A stretch of 64,000 bases of DNA from an uncultured Clostridia bacterium (lineage in GTDB: Bacteria > Bacillota > Clostridia > Oscillospirales > Ruminococcaceae). Location of the stretch: positions 124,001-188,000 of the forward strand of contig CANPWL010000001.1 in the NCBI GenBank assembly GCA_947584375.1. Reading direction: 5' to 3'. Position numbers and translations under genes: made by a program. The notes under the pieces were generated by a model. That model worked only from the letters and a program-made list of their open reading frames with translations, was not told where the DNA came from and ran no database searches. Shown one piece after another: positions 35,628 to 45,402 of this stretch (positions are counted from its first letter, which is position 1; every line of letters starts with the position of its first letter).

Positions 35628-37001
35628 ATGGCTAATTTAAAACAGGTTTACGTCTGCTCAAACTGCGGATATGAAAGCTCAAAATGGAACGGAAGATGTC
35701 CTAACTGCGGTGAATGGAACACTTTTGAAGAAACAACTGCTGCTGTTGTAAAATCGGGCAAAAACACAACAAAAAAAACAGCCGACATAACAGGCGGTAT
35801 AAAGTCGATAAAAGAAATAGACGGCAGCTTTGACGAGGTAAGATACAGTACAGGACTTTCAGAGCTTGACAGAGTTCTCGGCGGAGGACTTGTAAAAGGT
35901 TCGCTTGTTCTTTTGGGTGGTGAGCCGGGAATAGGTAAATCGACTATTCTTTTGCAAATTTGCAATACTCTTTGTCAAAACAAATCTGTGCTTTACGTTT
36001 CGGGCGAGGAATCTATGCGCCAGATAAAAATGCGTGCGGAACGTCTTGGCGTTTTGAGCGACAATCTGTACCTGCTTGCTCATACCGATGCAGAGGCAGT
36101 ATGCGAGGCTGTAAAGAGAGAAAAGCCTGATATAGTTATCATTGACTCTATTCAAACTATGAACATATCGGCTATATCATCATCTCAGGGAAGCATAACG
36201 CAGGTAAGAGAATGTACAAACCTATTTATGAGAACAGCAAAGTCCGAAGAAATTCCGTTTTTTATCATAGGCCACGTCAACAAGGACGGAGCGATCGCAG
36301 GTCCTAAGGTTATGGAGCATATCGTTGACGCCGTACTTTATTTCGAGGGACAGAGAAATATGTCTTACCGTATTTTAAGAGCCGTTAAAAACAGATACGG
36401 TTCAACGAATGAGATAGGTGTTTTCGAGATGACAGATAAAGGTCTGATGGAAGTTGACAACCCGTCTATGATGCTTTTGTCGGGGCGTCCGGTAGACGTG
36501 TCAGGCTGCTGCGTTGCCTGTGTTATGGAGGGTTCCCGACCGATTATGGCAGAGGTTCAGGCGCTTGTTGCAAAAAGCGGGTTTGCCTCTCCAAGACGAA
36601 CCTCTACCGGCTTTGACTATAACAGAATGTCGATAATAATTGCAGTTTTGGAAAAGCGTCTGGGATTTTACTTCGGCAACCTAGATGTGTTTATGAATAT
36701 CGTTGGCGGTTTGAGATTAGACGAGCCTGCCGCCGATTTATCAATAGCTCTGGCACTATATTCAAGCCTTACCGACAAGGTTATTCCCGACAAGGTTATA
36801 GCACTCGGTGAGATAGGTCTTGGCGGAGAATTAAGAAGCATATCCCACATTACACAACGGCTTTCTGAAATAGAACGTCTGGGCTTTGAAAAATGCATTG
36901 TTCCGAAAAGCTCTCTTAAAGGTATTGACACTACAAAATACAGTATGAAAGTCATAGGTACATATTCTATAAAAAACGCATTTAAAGAAGCGTTTATATA
37001 A
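35628..37001 (+). CDS. radA: DNA repair protein RadA/Sms
   Basis: The 457-residue protein has an N-terminal zinc finger (CSNCGYESSKWNGRCPNCGEW), a RecA-like ATPase with Walker A GGEPGIGKST near residue 92, the RadA-specific KNRYGS motif near 253, and a Lon-protease-like C-terminal domain. It drives branch migration and D-loop extension in recombination. GGAGG precedes the ATG. The 200-bp divergent region shared with the endonuclease IV gene contains a C/T-rich cttgcctcttgcttcttgc run. Confidence 0.96.
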   Translation: MANLKQVYVCSNCGYESSKWNGRCPNCGEWNTFEETTAAVVKSGKNTTKKTADITGGIKSIKEIDGSFDEVRYSTGLSELDRVLGGGLVKGSLVLLGGEPGIGKSTILLQICNTLCQNKSVLYVSGEESMRQIKMRAERLGVLSDNLYLLAHTDAEAVCEAVKREKPDIVIIDSIQTMNISAISSSQGSITQVRECTNLFMRTAKSEEIPFFIIGHVNKDGAIAGPKVMEHIVDAVLYFEGQRNMSYRILRAVKNRYGSTNEIGVFEMTDKGLMEVDNPSMMLLSGRPVDVSGCCVACVMEGSRPIMAEVQALVAKSGFASPRRTSTGFDYNRMSIIIAVLEKRLGFYFGNLDVFMNIVGGLRLDEPAADLSIALALYSSLTDKVIPDKVIALGEIGLGGELRSISHITQRLSEIERLGFEKCIVPKSSLKGIDTTKYSMKVIGTYSIKNAFKEAFI

Positions 37002-37036
37002 TTATCAAGCGGCTAGTCACGTAGTTTAACCCTTTT

Positions 37037-37073
37037 ATAAAAAAGAGCAGAACAAAAGTCCTGCTCTTTTTTA
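37037..37073. terminator. Bidirectional terminator
   Basis: AAAAAAGAGCAG and CTGCTCTTTTTT pair around a ten-base loop between the convergent radA and BspA-like genes. Confidence 0.88.
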
Positions 37074-37076
37074 ATA

Positions 37077-38405
37077 CTATTTGCTTATTTTATAAATGAC
37101 TTTTTTACCTATCATAATTCTTGCTTTCTTGATTTTGCTTTTTATAATTTGCTTTTTCAGTCCCTTAGCTACCTTTTTATTTTTAACAATAAAATTCAAG
37201 TATTTTTTAGGAGTTAAAATTTTTTTATTATTACTGTATATTTCAGGCGCTTTCTTTTTATTTTTTATTATAATCTTAGAAAGCTTTCCAGAGTTGTCGA
37301 AAGCATTCGCACATATTTCTTTTGCATTATTAATCGTAACACTTTTTAGATTTTTACACCCTGCAAACGCCCTCGAACATATGATAGCATTGTTTGCAGA
37401 AATCTTTACCTTCTTCAGATTTTTGCAGCCTTGAAATGCACTGCTGTAAATTATATAAATATTTTTCGGAACAGTAACGCTTTTTAAATTGTTGCAATTT
37501 TTAAATACCCTTTCTCCTATACAGTCACAGCTTTTACTGAAACTGACAGTTTTAAGATTAGAACCAGTAAACGCACCGTATTCTATATATTTAAGAGAAT
37601 TAGGAAAATTAATTTTGGTTATTTTGGAATCCCTGAAGACTTCTCCCCATATACTTTCCAACGAATCGGGAAGCTTTATGCTATTAATATGTTTGAAGCC
37701 AAAGCCTCCGTTATTCATAAGACATTCCGTTCCGTTAGGAATTATAATATCAGTACTGTGATTAAAGGACATATATAAATCTTTTTCATCAATTGAATAC
37801 AGCATATCGTTTTTGTAGATATAGTGCGGATTATTTTTATCAACATACAGCTTTATATTCGGACATTCAACAAAGTATAAAAACTTTTCATTGAAAAAAT
37901 AATTTTCATAATACATTATATTATGATAGCCGTCATCTGTATAATCTTCTCTGCCTATTACTGTATTCTCAGGAATATTCATTCTCTTAATATTAGGAAA
38001 ATATGCAAACTCTGTTATATTATAAACAGTATCAGGCAAAACTATTTCTTTGATTTTTTTGTATTTATTTTTAGTTACAGATTTTTTATTTCTAGTGACT
38101 GTATATTTTCCGTTTAAATCTATATCAGTAACGGTAAACTCTATTCCGTTATAGCTTATCTTCTCAGGTATCTCAACCTTTTGAATATTCGGAATTTCAG
38201 TAACAGTTGCCGAATACGGAACCTTTGTCGATTCGTATTCTACATCCTTCTTTAGTATATAACTGAAACTTCCTATTTGTATTTCAGGAGCTTTTTCATA
38301 GTTTATTGTTCCCTCATAATAATCGGACGCCGTTACAATACCTGCAAATGTGCTGACTGTTATAACTCCTGCTGTTAATAAACAAATTAATTTTTTAAGT
38401 TTCAT
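37077..38405 (-). CDS. Secreted BspA-type leucine-rich repeat protein
   Basis: The 442-residue protein has a signal peptide (1-26) and a series of LRR_5 (BspA-like) repeats through most of its length, with units such as FKNCNNLKSVTVPKN, FQGCKNLKKVKIS and FAGCKNLKSVTIN. The C-terminus is very Lys-rich and lacks a sorting motif or membrane anchor. Such proteins bind host or polymer surfaces. It is a paralogue of the gene 78 bp upstream on the same strand, with the same N-terminal block (YSATVTEIPN, then MSFNHSTDI). Confidence 0.85.
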   Translation of the reverse strand: MKLKKLICLLTAGVITVSTFAGIVTASDYYEGTINYEKAPEIQIGSFSYILKKDVEYESTKVPYSATVTEIPNIQKVEIPEKISYNGIEFTVTDIDLNGKYTVTRNKKSVTKNKYKKIKEIVLPDTVYNITEFAYFPNIKRMNIPENTVIGREDYTDDGYHNIMYYENYFFNEKFLYFVECPNIKLYVDKNNPHYIYKNDMLYSIDEKDLYMSFNHSTDIIIPNGTECLMNNGGFGFKHINSIKLPDSLESIWGEVFRDSKITKINFPNSLKYIEYGAFTGSNLKTVSFSKSCDCIGERVFKNCNNLKSVTVPKNIYIIYSSAFQGCKNLKKVKISANNAIICSRAFAGCKNLKSVTINNAKEICANAFDNSGKLSKIIIKNKKKAPEIYSNNKKILTPKKYLNFIVKNKKVAKGLKKQIIKSKIKKARIMIGKKVIYKISK

Positions 38406-38483
38406 AAAAACTTCTCCCCTCTTGACAGAATAGAATAGTTATTAAATCCTAAATTTCTAAAAGAACATATTCTTCAAAATATA

Positions 38484-39995
38484 CTATCCTTTTGCATTTA
38501 TCGTATAAACTACCTTTTTGCCGACTATAATCTTAGCGTCTTTTAAATTGTTTTTAATCTTTTTTTTGCTAAGCTGTTTTTTAAGCTGATTTGCAACCTT
38601 CTTGTTTTTTACAACAAACTTTATTCCTTTCTTGGTGTTTTTAAACCCTCTAATATCTGCCGATACTATCATAGGTGCACTATCTTTATTCTTTATAATA
38701 ACCTTAGAAAGTTTTTTGCAATTATAAAATGCAGTTGAGTTTATTTTTAAAATACTGTTCATTGTAACGGTTTTTAGATTTTTACAGTTGTAAAAAGCAG
38801 TTGAATTTATTGATACTCCACCTTTTATGAAAACGCTTTCAAGACTTTTACAATCTCTAAAGGCATTATAACTAACATGTTTAACATTATTTGAAAGTAT
38901 TTTTACATTTTTTAGTTTTTTGCAATTTCTAAATGCATCTCCCTCAATTTCCTTAACATTTTCAGGGATAGTGACACTTTTCAAATATTTGCAGTTGCGA
39001 AATGCATTATGTCCGATTGAAGTTAACTTCTTGCCGAATTTTACAGACTTTATGTTTGAACATGCAAATGCTTTATCTCTTATTTCCTTAACACTGTCAG
39101 GAATAATTATTTTAGTGAGCTTTGTTCCATAAAAACTTTTCCAGCCTATTTTTTTAAGGTTTTCATTCAATGTGATTTTTGTTATTTTAGAATTAGCAAA
39201 AACCTCATATCCTATTTCTTCAAGACCGTTTGGCAAATTAATTTTTGTAATACCACGTAATGGTATCCGCAATTGTTTCAGCGTATCGGGCAATTTTATA
39301 TTTTTTACATGATAAAAGCCATATCCGCCGAAGCTGTTTAGCTTTTCTACCCCGTCCGGAATTGTAATGTCTGTACTATGATTAAATGACATATATACTT
39401 CTTTTCCGTCTTTTGATAAAAGCATATCGTTTTTATAGCTGTAATACGGATTATTTTGGTCAATTGATAGCTTAAGTTTTGGACATAAATTAAAATAAGA
39501 TATATGTTCTAAATCGTAAAAACCTTCTTTTTTATATATTAACGTGTCATAGTCGTTTTCTCTGCCGATCATCACATTTTGAGGCAAATTCATCTTAGCT
39601 AGGTTTGGAAAATGACTAAAATATCCTATATTATATATAGTTTCAGGCAATACGATCTCTTCAACATTGGTGTATTTATTTTTTTCTGTGGTTCTTGAAC
39701 CTGTGGTTACAAAATAACAGCCATCCAACTCCAGATTTGTCACAGTATATTCTATACCGTTAAAGGTAACCTTTTGAGGAATTTCAACTCTTTTGTTATT
39801 CGGGATTTCAGTAACAGTTGCCGAATATGGAATGTTTACCGAATCATACTGTACTTTTTCATTTAACGCATAAGTAAAGCCTTCGGATTTATATGCACTA
39901 TCATTATCGTTACCGTATGCAAAGGAATTTACTGCAAATACTCCGGTGACTATAACAGCCGTCGTCAATAAACTTATAAACTTTTTAATTTTCAT
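38484..39995 (-). CDS. Secreted BspA-type leucine-rich repeat protein
   Basis: The 503-residue protein has a signal peptide (1-26), an N-terminal block shared with the neighbouring paralogue, and more LRR_5 repeats than that paralogue (FANSKITKITLNE, FACSNIKSVKFGK, FRNCKYLKSVTIPE). It ends in a Lys-rich segment with VVYTINAKG. The tandem pair has probably arisen by duplication followed by gain or loss of repeats. GGGGAGA precedes the ATG. An adhesion or substrate-binding role is inferred from the family. Confidence 0.85.
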   Translation of the reverse strand: MKIKKFISLLTTAVIVTGVFAVNSFAYGNDNDSAYKSEGFTYALNEKVQYDSVNIPYSATVTEIPNNKRVEIPQKVTFNGIEYTVTNLELDGCYFVTTGSRTTEKNKYTNVEEIVLPETIYNIGYFSHFPNLAKMNLPQNVMIGRENDYDTLIYKKEGFYDLEHISYFNLCPKLKLSIDQNNPYYSYKNDMLLSKDGKEVYMSFNHSTDITIPDGVEKLNSFGGYGFYHVKNIKLPDTLKQLRIPLRGITKINLPNGLEEIGYEVFANSKITKITLNENLKKIGWKSFYGTKLTKIIIPDSVKEIRDKAFACSNIKSVKFGKKLTSIGHNAFRNCKYLKSVTIPENVKEIEGDAFRNCKKLKNVKILSNNVKHVSYNAFRDCKSLESVFIKGGVSINSTAFYNCKNLKTVTMNSILKINSTAFYNCKKLSKVIIKNKDSAPMIVSADIRGFKNTKKGIKFVVKNKKVANQLKKQLSKKKIKNNLKDAKIIVGKKVVYTINAKG

Positions 39996-40189
39996 ATAAT
40001 TCTCCCCTTTTATTTCATAGATTAAGCTGAAATATTTATCCTTACATTCTTTAAGCGTTCAAAATCAAAAAAAGTCTCACCTTTTTTTAATTTTTCTTAC
40101 ATACCTCATTTGATCTTTTTAATGCTTCTATATATTTTTATTCACACAATGCAACAAAACACATATTATGTTGTTAGAGGCGGAAAGCT

Positions 40190-40262
40190 TGAAAATTAAT
40201 TTTTCAGCTATGCATATAGTACATCCGCTGACTGTTGAATTGCGGATTCCGTCCGATATAAT
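40190..40262 (+). promoter_or_regulatory. feoA promoter with Fur-like palindrome
   Basis: TTGAAT (40235-40240) and TATAAT (40257-40262) are 16 bp apart, 24 bp before feoA. A near-palindrome TGAAAATTAATTTTTCA at 40190-40206 resembles a degenerate Fur box, but it lies upstream of the -35 element, which is unusual for a repressor site. Confidence 0.65.
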
Positions 40263-40286
40263 AAAACAGGAAAGAATGGTAAGCAC

Positions 40287-40526
40287 ATGAATAACGAAGC
40301 TGTTTATTTGTGGGATTTGTCGGTTGGAGATAAGGCAAAAGTTCAAAACATTGAAACGTCTGATTTTATAAAAAGAAGAATGCTTGATATGGGACTAATT
40401 AAAGGTACATATATTGAGGTTCTTCAAAAAAGTCCTGCCGGGGATCCCGTTGCATATTTCATCAGAGGAGCAGTAATTGCTCTTCGCGATGAGGACACAA
40501 AAAAAATCCTTGTTGAAAAAGTATAG
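40287..40526 (+). CDS. feoA: Ferrous iron transport protein A
   Basis: The 79-residue cytoplasmic protein has the SH3-like FeoA fold pattern (LWDLSVGDKAKVQNIE, RRMLDMGLIKGTYIEVLQKSPAGDPVAYFIRG). It assists the FeoB Fe(II) transporter. AGGAAAG precedes the ATG. It is followed by an intercistronic hairpin and feoB, an order and direction typical of the feo operon. Confidence 0.93.
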   Translation: MNNEAVYLWDLSVGDKAKVQNIETSDFIKRRMLDMGLIKGTYIEVLQKSPAGDPVAYFIRGAVIALRDEDTKKILVEKV

Positions 40527-40551
40527 ATAAATGACTTTTCATTAAACTAAA

Positions 40552-40578
40552 AAGTGCGTTAACAAATCTAACGCACTT
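40552..40578 (+). terminator. Intercistronic hairpin between feoA and feoB
   Basis: AAGTGCGTTA and TAACGCACTT form a 10-bp stem with a seven-base loop, followed by a T-rich tail (ATATTTTT). It could attenuate readthrough and lower FeoB relative to FeoA. Confidence 0.75.
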
Positions 40579-40614
40579 ATATTTTTACATAAACAGTTAT
40601 AGGAGGAGATTCTA

Positions 40615-42510
40615 TTGACTCAAAATAAAACGCTTGATATTTCTGAAAACGACATAAAAAAGACAATTGCACTTGCAGGAAATCCGAATGTAGGGAAGTC
40701 AACAATTTTTAATGCGCTAACGGGTTTGAACCAGCACACGGGAAACTGGACAGGAAAAACCGTTTCAAATGCAATAGGAAAATATACATACAACAATAGA
40801 ACATTTGAGATAGTTGATCTTCCCGGAACATACTCGCTTTTTGCCGGCTCTGCCGAAGAGGAGGTCGCAAGAGATTACATAGAAAACGGTAATCCCGACG
40901 CTGTTATTATAGTGTGTGATGCAACATGCCTTGAGAGAAACCTAAACCTTGCTCTTCAGATTATAAATATATCAAATCGTGTAATCTTATGCGTAAATCT
41001 TATGGACGAAGCTGAAAAAAAAGGCATACTGATAGACTGCGATGAGCTGTCTATGCAATTGGGCTGTGAAGTTGTAAGCGTTATCGCCAGAAGTGAAAAA
41101 GGTCTTGACACACTTAAAGCAAAAACGGAAGAGGTTTGTGACTCCCCTCCGCAAAAATTTTTAAGGAAAATTGATTTCAGCGGATGTTCAACCGAAGAAG
41201 AACGTACCGTAAAATATGTTTCTGCAAGTGAAGAAATCGCAACAAAGTGTGTTTCATTCAACAAAGCTCATTATGATAAGCGAGACAGAATACTGGATAG
41301 ATTATTCACTTCACGTCTTACCGGAATACCTATAATGCTTTTGCTTTTGGGAGGAATCTTCTGGCTGACAATAGTCGGGGCAAACTATCCGTCGGAAATG
41401 CTGTCGAAATTATTTAACTTTCTGCAAATTTATATTTCCTCATTCTTTGATTACATAAACGCACCGTTGTGGCTCAGCGGTATTCTGGTTGACGGGGTAT
41501 ACAAAACCGTTACTTGGGTGGTTTCGGTAATGCTTCCTCCAATGGCAATTTTCTTTCCTCTTTTCACACTTCTTGAAGACTTCGGTTATCTTCCGAGAGT
41601 AGCTTTTAATTTAGATAAATTTTTTAGAAAATCAGGTGCAGACGGAAAAGCCGCACTTACTATGTGTATGGGATTTGGATGTAATGCCTGCGGCGTTATC
41701 GGATGCAGAATAATATCATCGCCCAGAGAGCGTATTATCGCAATGCTTACAAACTCTTTTGTTCCCTGCAACGGACGTTTCCCCACGCTTATTGCAATAA
41801 TCACTATGTTTCTGATAGGAGGAGTAAGCTCATCGGTTGGTAACTCTTTGTTATGCGCGTTGGTTCTTTTGCTTGTAATAGTTTTGGGAGTTGTAATTAC
41901 TCTCTTAGCGTCACGCTTTTTGTCAAAGACAATTTTAAAAGGAGAATCAACCTGCTTTGCGCTTGAACTTCCCCCGTACCGCCGACCACAGATAGGAAAG
42001 GTTATAGTACGTTCTATACTTGACAGGACTCTGTTTGTCTTAGGGCGTGCCGTAACAGTTGCCGTTCCCGCAGGAGCGATCATATGGATTTTTGCAAATA
42101 TCAACATAGGTAATAGCACCTTGATAAACACCGTTTCAAGTTTTTTAGATCCATTTGCATCTATGATAGGACTTGACGGCATAATACTTCTTGCATTTAT
42201 TCTAGGCTTTCCGGCAAATGAAATAGTTTTTCCGATAATTCTTATGGCATATCTTTCGCAAGGCTCTCTTACAGAATACGAAAGCCTGTCGCAGCTTCAC
42301 GATCTGCTGCTTGCCAACGGATGGACAGTTACCACTGCAATATGCACAATGCTGTTCTCACTCTGCCATTTTCCATGCTCAACAACTATGATTTCTATTT
42401 ATAAGGAAACAAAGAGCAAGAAGTATACAGCAATAGCTTTTTTACTTCCTCTTTGCATTGGAATACTAATCTGCTTTGTAACAAAAAACATATTATCACT
42501 TGTATTATAA
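40615..42510 (+). CDS. feoB: Ferrous iron transporter B
   Basis: The 631-residue protein joins a cytoplasmic G domain to a polytopic membrane domain and moves Fe(II) inward. The G motifs are GNPNVGKS near residue 21, DLPGTYS near 67, and NLMD near 127. The membrane part has two Gate-like blocks with conserved Cys (MGFGCNACGVIGCR, then SLCHFPCSTT). Translation starts at a TTG preceded by AGGAGGAGA. No Cys-rich FeoB-associated peptide of the usual type follows. Confidence 0.95.
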   Translation: MTQNKTLDISENDIKKTIALAGNPNVGKSTIFNALTGLNQHTGNWTGKTVSNAIGKYTYNNRTFEIVDLPGTYSLFAGSAEEEVARDYIENGNPDAVIIVCDATCLERNLNLALQIINISNRVILCVNLMDEAEKKGILIDCDELSMQLGCEVVSVIARSEKGLDTLKAKTEEVCDSPPQKFLRKIDFSGCSTEEERTVKYVSASEEIATKCVSFNKAHYDKRDRILDRLFTSRLTGIPIMLLLLGGIFWLTIVGANYPSEMLSKLFNFLQIYISSFFDYINAPLWLSGILVDGVYKTVTWVVSVMLPPMAIFFPLFTLLEDFGYLPRVAFNLDKFFRKSGADGKAALTMCMGFGCNACGVIGCRIISSPRERIIAMLTNSFVPCNGRFPTLIAIITMFLIGGVSSSVGNSLLCALVLLLVIVLGVVITLLASRFLSKTILKGESTCFALELPPYRRPQIGKVIVRSILDRTLFVLGRAVTVAVPAGAIIWIFANINIGNSTLINTVSSFLDPFASMIGLDGIILLAFILGFPANEIVFPIILMAYLSQGSLTEYESLSQLHDLLLANGWTVTTAICTMLFSLCHFPCSTTMISIYKETKSKKYTAIAFLLPLCIGILICFVTKNILSLVL

Positions 42511-42553
42511 TTCTGACTCTAAGCATAAATATAATCATAGGAACGGTAGCATC

Positions 42554-42658
42554 GTGAAAAATTCTTTTTCACACACATTAATAGCCTTTGCCGGAAAAAT
42601 ATATGACGGCAGTTTTGGCATAGCAGAAACCCGACTTAAATTCCAAAGAAAGGCATAG
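42554..42658 (+). CDS. Possible 34-residue peptide between feoB and DUF6512 gene
   Basis: A GTG-started frame (VKNSFSHTLIAFAGKIYDGS, then FGIAETRLKFQRKA) ends 9 bp before the DUF6512 start. AGGAAC lies upstream at a rather long spacing. It has no recognised motif. It may be a real small protein or just the leader of the next gene; confidence is low. Confidence 0.22.
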   Translation: MKNSFSHTLIAFAGKIYDGSFGIAETRLKFQRKA

Positions 42659-42667
42659 TGATAATAT

Positions 42668-43186
42668 ATGGCTGGAATTAAAAAGTTTGAAACAGTATCA
42701 TTTTTCTTTGCTTCAATTGTGGGAACCCTTATGCACTTTGTTTTTGGATGGACAAATAAGAGTCCTGTTACAGCACTTATAGCTCCTGTAAACGAAAGCG
42801 TTTTTGAGCATCTGAAACTGACCTTTTTTCCTCTTCTAATTTTTGCTGTTTTTGAATACTTTTTTATAGGAAAAATAAATAGCGGATTTTTTTACATTAA
42901 AGCTAAATCCATACTGCTTGGAATTTTAAGCGTCGTATTACTTTATTATACCTATTCGGGTATTATAGGACAAAACTATATGATTGCCGACGTTTTGATT
43001 TTTTATATCAGCATTTTAATATCTACTCTTTATTTTATAAAAAACTACAAACCCAATAAATGCAGCAACATATCAGGAATTGTAATATTTATTTTGGTCT
43101 GGATAATATTTATTATATTTACTTTCAAAACTCCTCATATCAATTTGTTTCTTGACCCGAGAGGATATTACGGTATCAAAAGCTAA
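42668..43186 (+). CDS. DUF6512 family membrane protein
   Basis: The 172-residue protein has five transmembrane segments and the family's conserved N-terminal half, with a GWTNKSPVTALIAPVNESVFEHLKL loop after the first helix. Its function is unknown; these proteins occur singly in Firmicutes. The ribosome binding site is weak. It is downstream of feoB in the same direction after a 157-bp gap, so cotranscription is uncertain. Confidence 0.8.
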   Translation: MAGIKKFETVSFFFASIVGTLMHFVFGWTNKSPVTALIAPVNESVFEHLKLTFFPLLIFAVFEYFFIGKINSGFFYIKAKSILLGILSVVLLYYTYSGIIGQNYMIADVLIFYISILISTLYFIKNYKPNKCSNISGIVIFILVWIIFIIFTFKTPHINLFLDPRGYYGIKS

Positions 43187-43192
43187 TATTAA

Positions 43193-43246
43193 AAATCGGA
43201 GATTATTCATCTATGCTGATCAAGCACAGAAAATAGTCTCCGATTT
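43193..43246. terminator. Terminator between convergent genes
   Basis: AAATCGGAGA and TCTCCGATTT pair, with a small inner stem (TGCT/AGCA) in the loop. T-rich flanks are on both sides. Confidence 0.7.
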
Positions 43247-43252
43247 ATTTTA

Positions 43253-45355
43253 TTAATGCTTAACATAATATAGAGGATTTAGTCTTTTCTTTATTTTAGC
43301 GGTCGGGCTGTTTTGAAGTCTGAACTCAAAGTGCAGATGCGGACCTGTTGAATAGCCGGTAGAACCGACAGTTCCAAGCAACTGACCTGATGAAATGTAC
43401 TGTCCGACCTTGACTTTGACGCTTGTCATATGTCCGTATATTACACGAAGAGTTACCTTTTTACCGTCTATCTTGAATGAACTTCTTACTACCACATAAT
43501 TGCCAAATCCGCCTCCGCAGCCGCAGGAAACCGTTTTGCCGTAATTATGCTTACAGCCCTTGTTAACTGAATCGACTATCCCGCCCTTGGTAGCGATGAT
43601 TTTCGCCCCTTTTATACTTTTGCCTTTTGAAGCAATATCGGTTCCCGAATGACTTCCAGACGCATACATACTTGACTTATTGTTATAGGTCTGAGATATA
43701 TAGTAAAATCCCGGAACAGGCCATCTGAACGAAAGCGTTAAAACTGATTTTTTAGCTGAGATCTTTCCCTTCAGCGTTTTTCCTCCAAGCTGTTTATATG
43801 CTTTAACCTTGTATTTATAAGTCCTTGACTTTTTCAGCTTTTTATTTGTATATGTAAATTTGGTATTTCCCTTGACTTTAGCTATTCTCACATACTTTTT
43901 TGTCTTTTTATTATATCTGTAAATAAGATATCCGCTCACTCCGCTAATCTTTTTCCACCTTATCTGAACGGAATGATTTGCTCCGTTTAACTGGATGATT
44001 TTTGAGTCCGCAGGTACTGTCATAGAAATCAAAACATCAGTTGATAGATAAGAAATATAATTAACTCCGTTTATGGTGCAGAAGGTAGCTATTTTAAATT
44101 TATATGTCTTTCCGGCTTTAAGTCCCGTAACAGTACAGGTTAAAGTATTAGGATTTTTTATCGTTTTTTTAAGCACATACTCTTTTTTAGATGAATCATA
44201 AACATAAATTTTATATCCCGTAATTCCGCTGGACCTTATCCATTTAAGCTTCATCGTTGTTCTTTTAGAACTTCCGTATGAAGTAAGTCTGTTAGCTTTA
44301 GGAACAATCTGAAATTCAATAATTCTTTTTCCGGTTACGTTTTCTATTCCTGTTATAGTAATATACGCAGTTCCGATTTTTACATTGTTAGAATAGCTTA
44401 CAGTGTAATCTTTATTCAAAACAAGATTATAGCTTTCAATTTTCGGTAAAACACTTGGCGTTAATGCTCCGCCTGTGTATGTAACCTTTTCTACGCTAGG
44501 AACAGTTACATCATTATTGATATCCGCCGCATAAATAATAAAGTCAAGAGTTTTCTCTCCGCAGAAATTTCCAATACCTTTGACTGTCACCGTAGCTGTA
44601 CCAACATTGATATTATTCTCGTAGGATAACGTATAGTCTATGCCGTTTATCAGCTTTGAATCATAATCCCAGTTCAGAAAAGCATCAATATCAGGAGTTA
44701 AAGGCGTGCCCTTATAGTTCATATATTCAAATACATCAGATATTCTGACGTCGTTTATGTCTTTTTGTTCAATTGTGAACGTCTTAATAATCTCACCGTA
44801 ATAGTCGCCAATTCCGTATATATGTATAATTCCTTCTCCTACGTCTATATTGTCGGTATAATTAATATCATAATCCTTATACATTCTGAGCAGGGTTTCT
44901 CCGTAATAAACCTCTAAATTGGGATTAATTTTGTATCCAGCATAAATATATGAATCAAACTCTAGTCTTACTTCCGTATTATTTTCATCAATCAAATAAC
45001 ATACATTAATCTGACATTCAACAGGATTTGCCATACCGTCCTCTGCTGATACAGTAATCACTGTGCTTCCGACAGATACAGCCGTAATCAGTCCGTTTTC
45101 ATCAACCGTACAAATACCTTCATCAGCGCTTGTATAGATCAACTTACCGCTTGGACTGATCTGAGCATTTATCTGAGCAGTTTTCCCGATGCCTATATTA
45201 TAAATACTCTGAGATACTTTAATTTCTCCTGTTAAACCTGCATCTGCAGCATAAGTACTTATTGCAACCGGAATAATTATACATATTAAAGCAATAATCA
45301 GTGTCAGAATTGCCGTTTTTACTATATTATTCTCAAGCTTATTCTGAAACTTCAT
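43253..45355 (-). CDS. Secreted M23 metallopeptidase with Ig-like and FN3 domains
   Basis: The 700-residue protein has a signal peptide (1-36), a BIG_2-type Ig domain (about 40-120), three repeats of about 85 residues each built around YTGxxLTPxV and IxGxGNxxGExxxxF, two fibronectin-III-like domains (about 355-540), and a C-terminal LytM/M23 domain. The zinc ligands appear as HSGTD and HLHFEF, with GHM upstream. It cleaves peptidoglycan cross-bridges. An insertion with Cys (GKTVSCGCGGGFGN) sits inside the catalytic domain. GGGAGAAGG precedes the ATG. Confidence 0.9.
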   Translation of the reverse strand: MKFQNKLENNIVKTAILTLIIALICIIIPVAISTYAADAGLTGEIKVSQSIYNIGIGKTAQINAQISPSGKLIYTSADEGICTVDENGLITAVSVGSTVITVSAEDGMANPVECQINVCYLIDENNTEVRLEFDSYIYAGYKINPNLEVYYGETLLRMYKDYDINYTDNIDVGEGIIHIYGIGDYYGEIIKTFTIEQKDINDVRISDVFEYMNYKGTPLTPDIDAFLNWDYDSKLINGIDYTLSYENNINVGTATVTVKGIGNFCGEKTLDFIIYAADINNDVTVPSVEKVTYTGGALTPSVLPKIESYNLVLNKDYTVSYSNNVKIGTAYITITGIENVTGKRIIEFQIVPKANRLTSYGSSKRTTMKLKWIRSSGITGYKIYVYDSSKKEYVLKKTIKNPNTLTCTVTGLKAGKTYKFKIATFCTINGVNYISYLSTDVLISMTVPADSKIIQLNGANHSVQIRWKKISGVSGYLIYRYNKKTKKYVRIAKVKGNTKFTYTNKKLKKSRTYKYKVKAYKQLGGKTLKGKISAKKSVLTLSFRWPVPGFYYISQTYNNKSSMYASGSHSGTDIASKGKSIKGAKIIATKGGIVDSVNKGCKHNYGKTVSCGCGGGFGNYVVVRSSFKIDGKKVTLRVIYGHMTSVKVKVGQYISSGQLLGTVGSTGYSTGPHLHFEFRLQNSPTAKIKKRLNPLYYVKH

Positions 45356-45402
45356 TTTATACCTTCTCCCATAAAATATAGATCACAGATTATAAACTTA
45401 TA

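Noticed and set aside
41586-42182. 198-codon open frame antisense to feoB
   Set aside because: It lies wholly within conserved feoB membrane-domain codons, has no ribosome binding site and no family resemblance. It is a shadow of the real gene.
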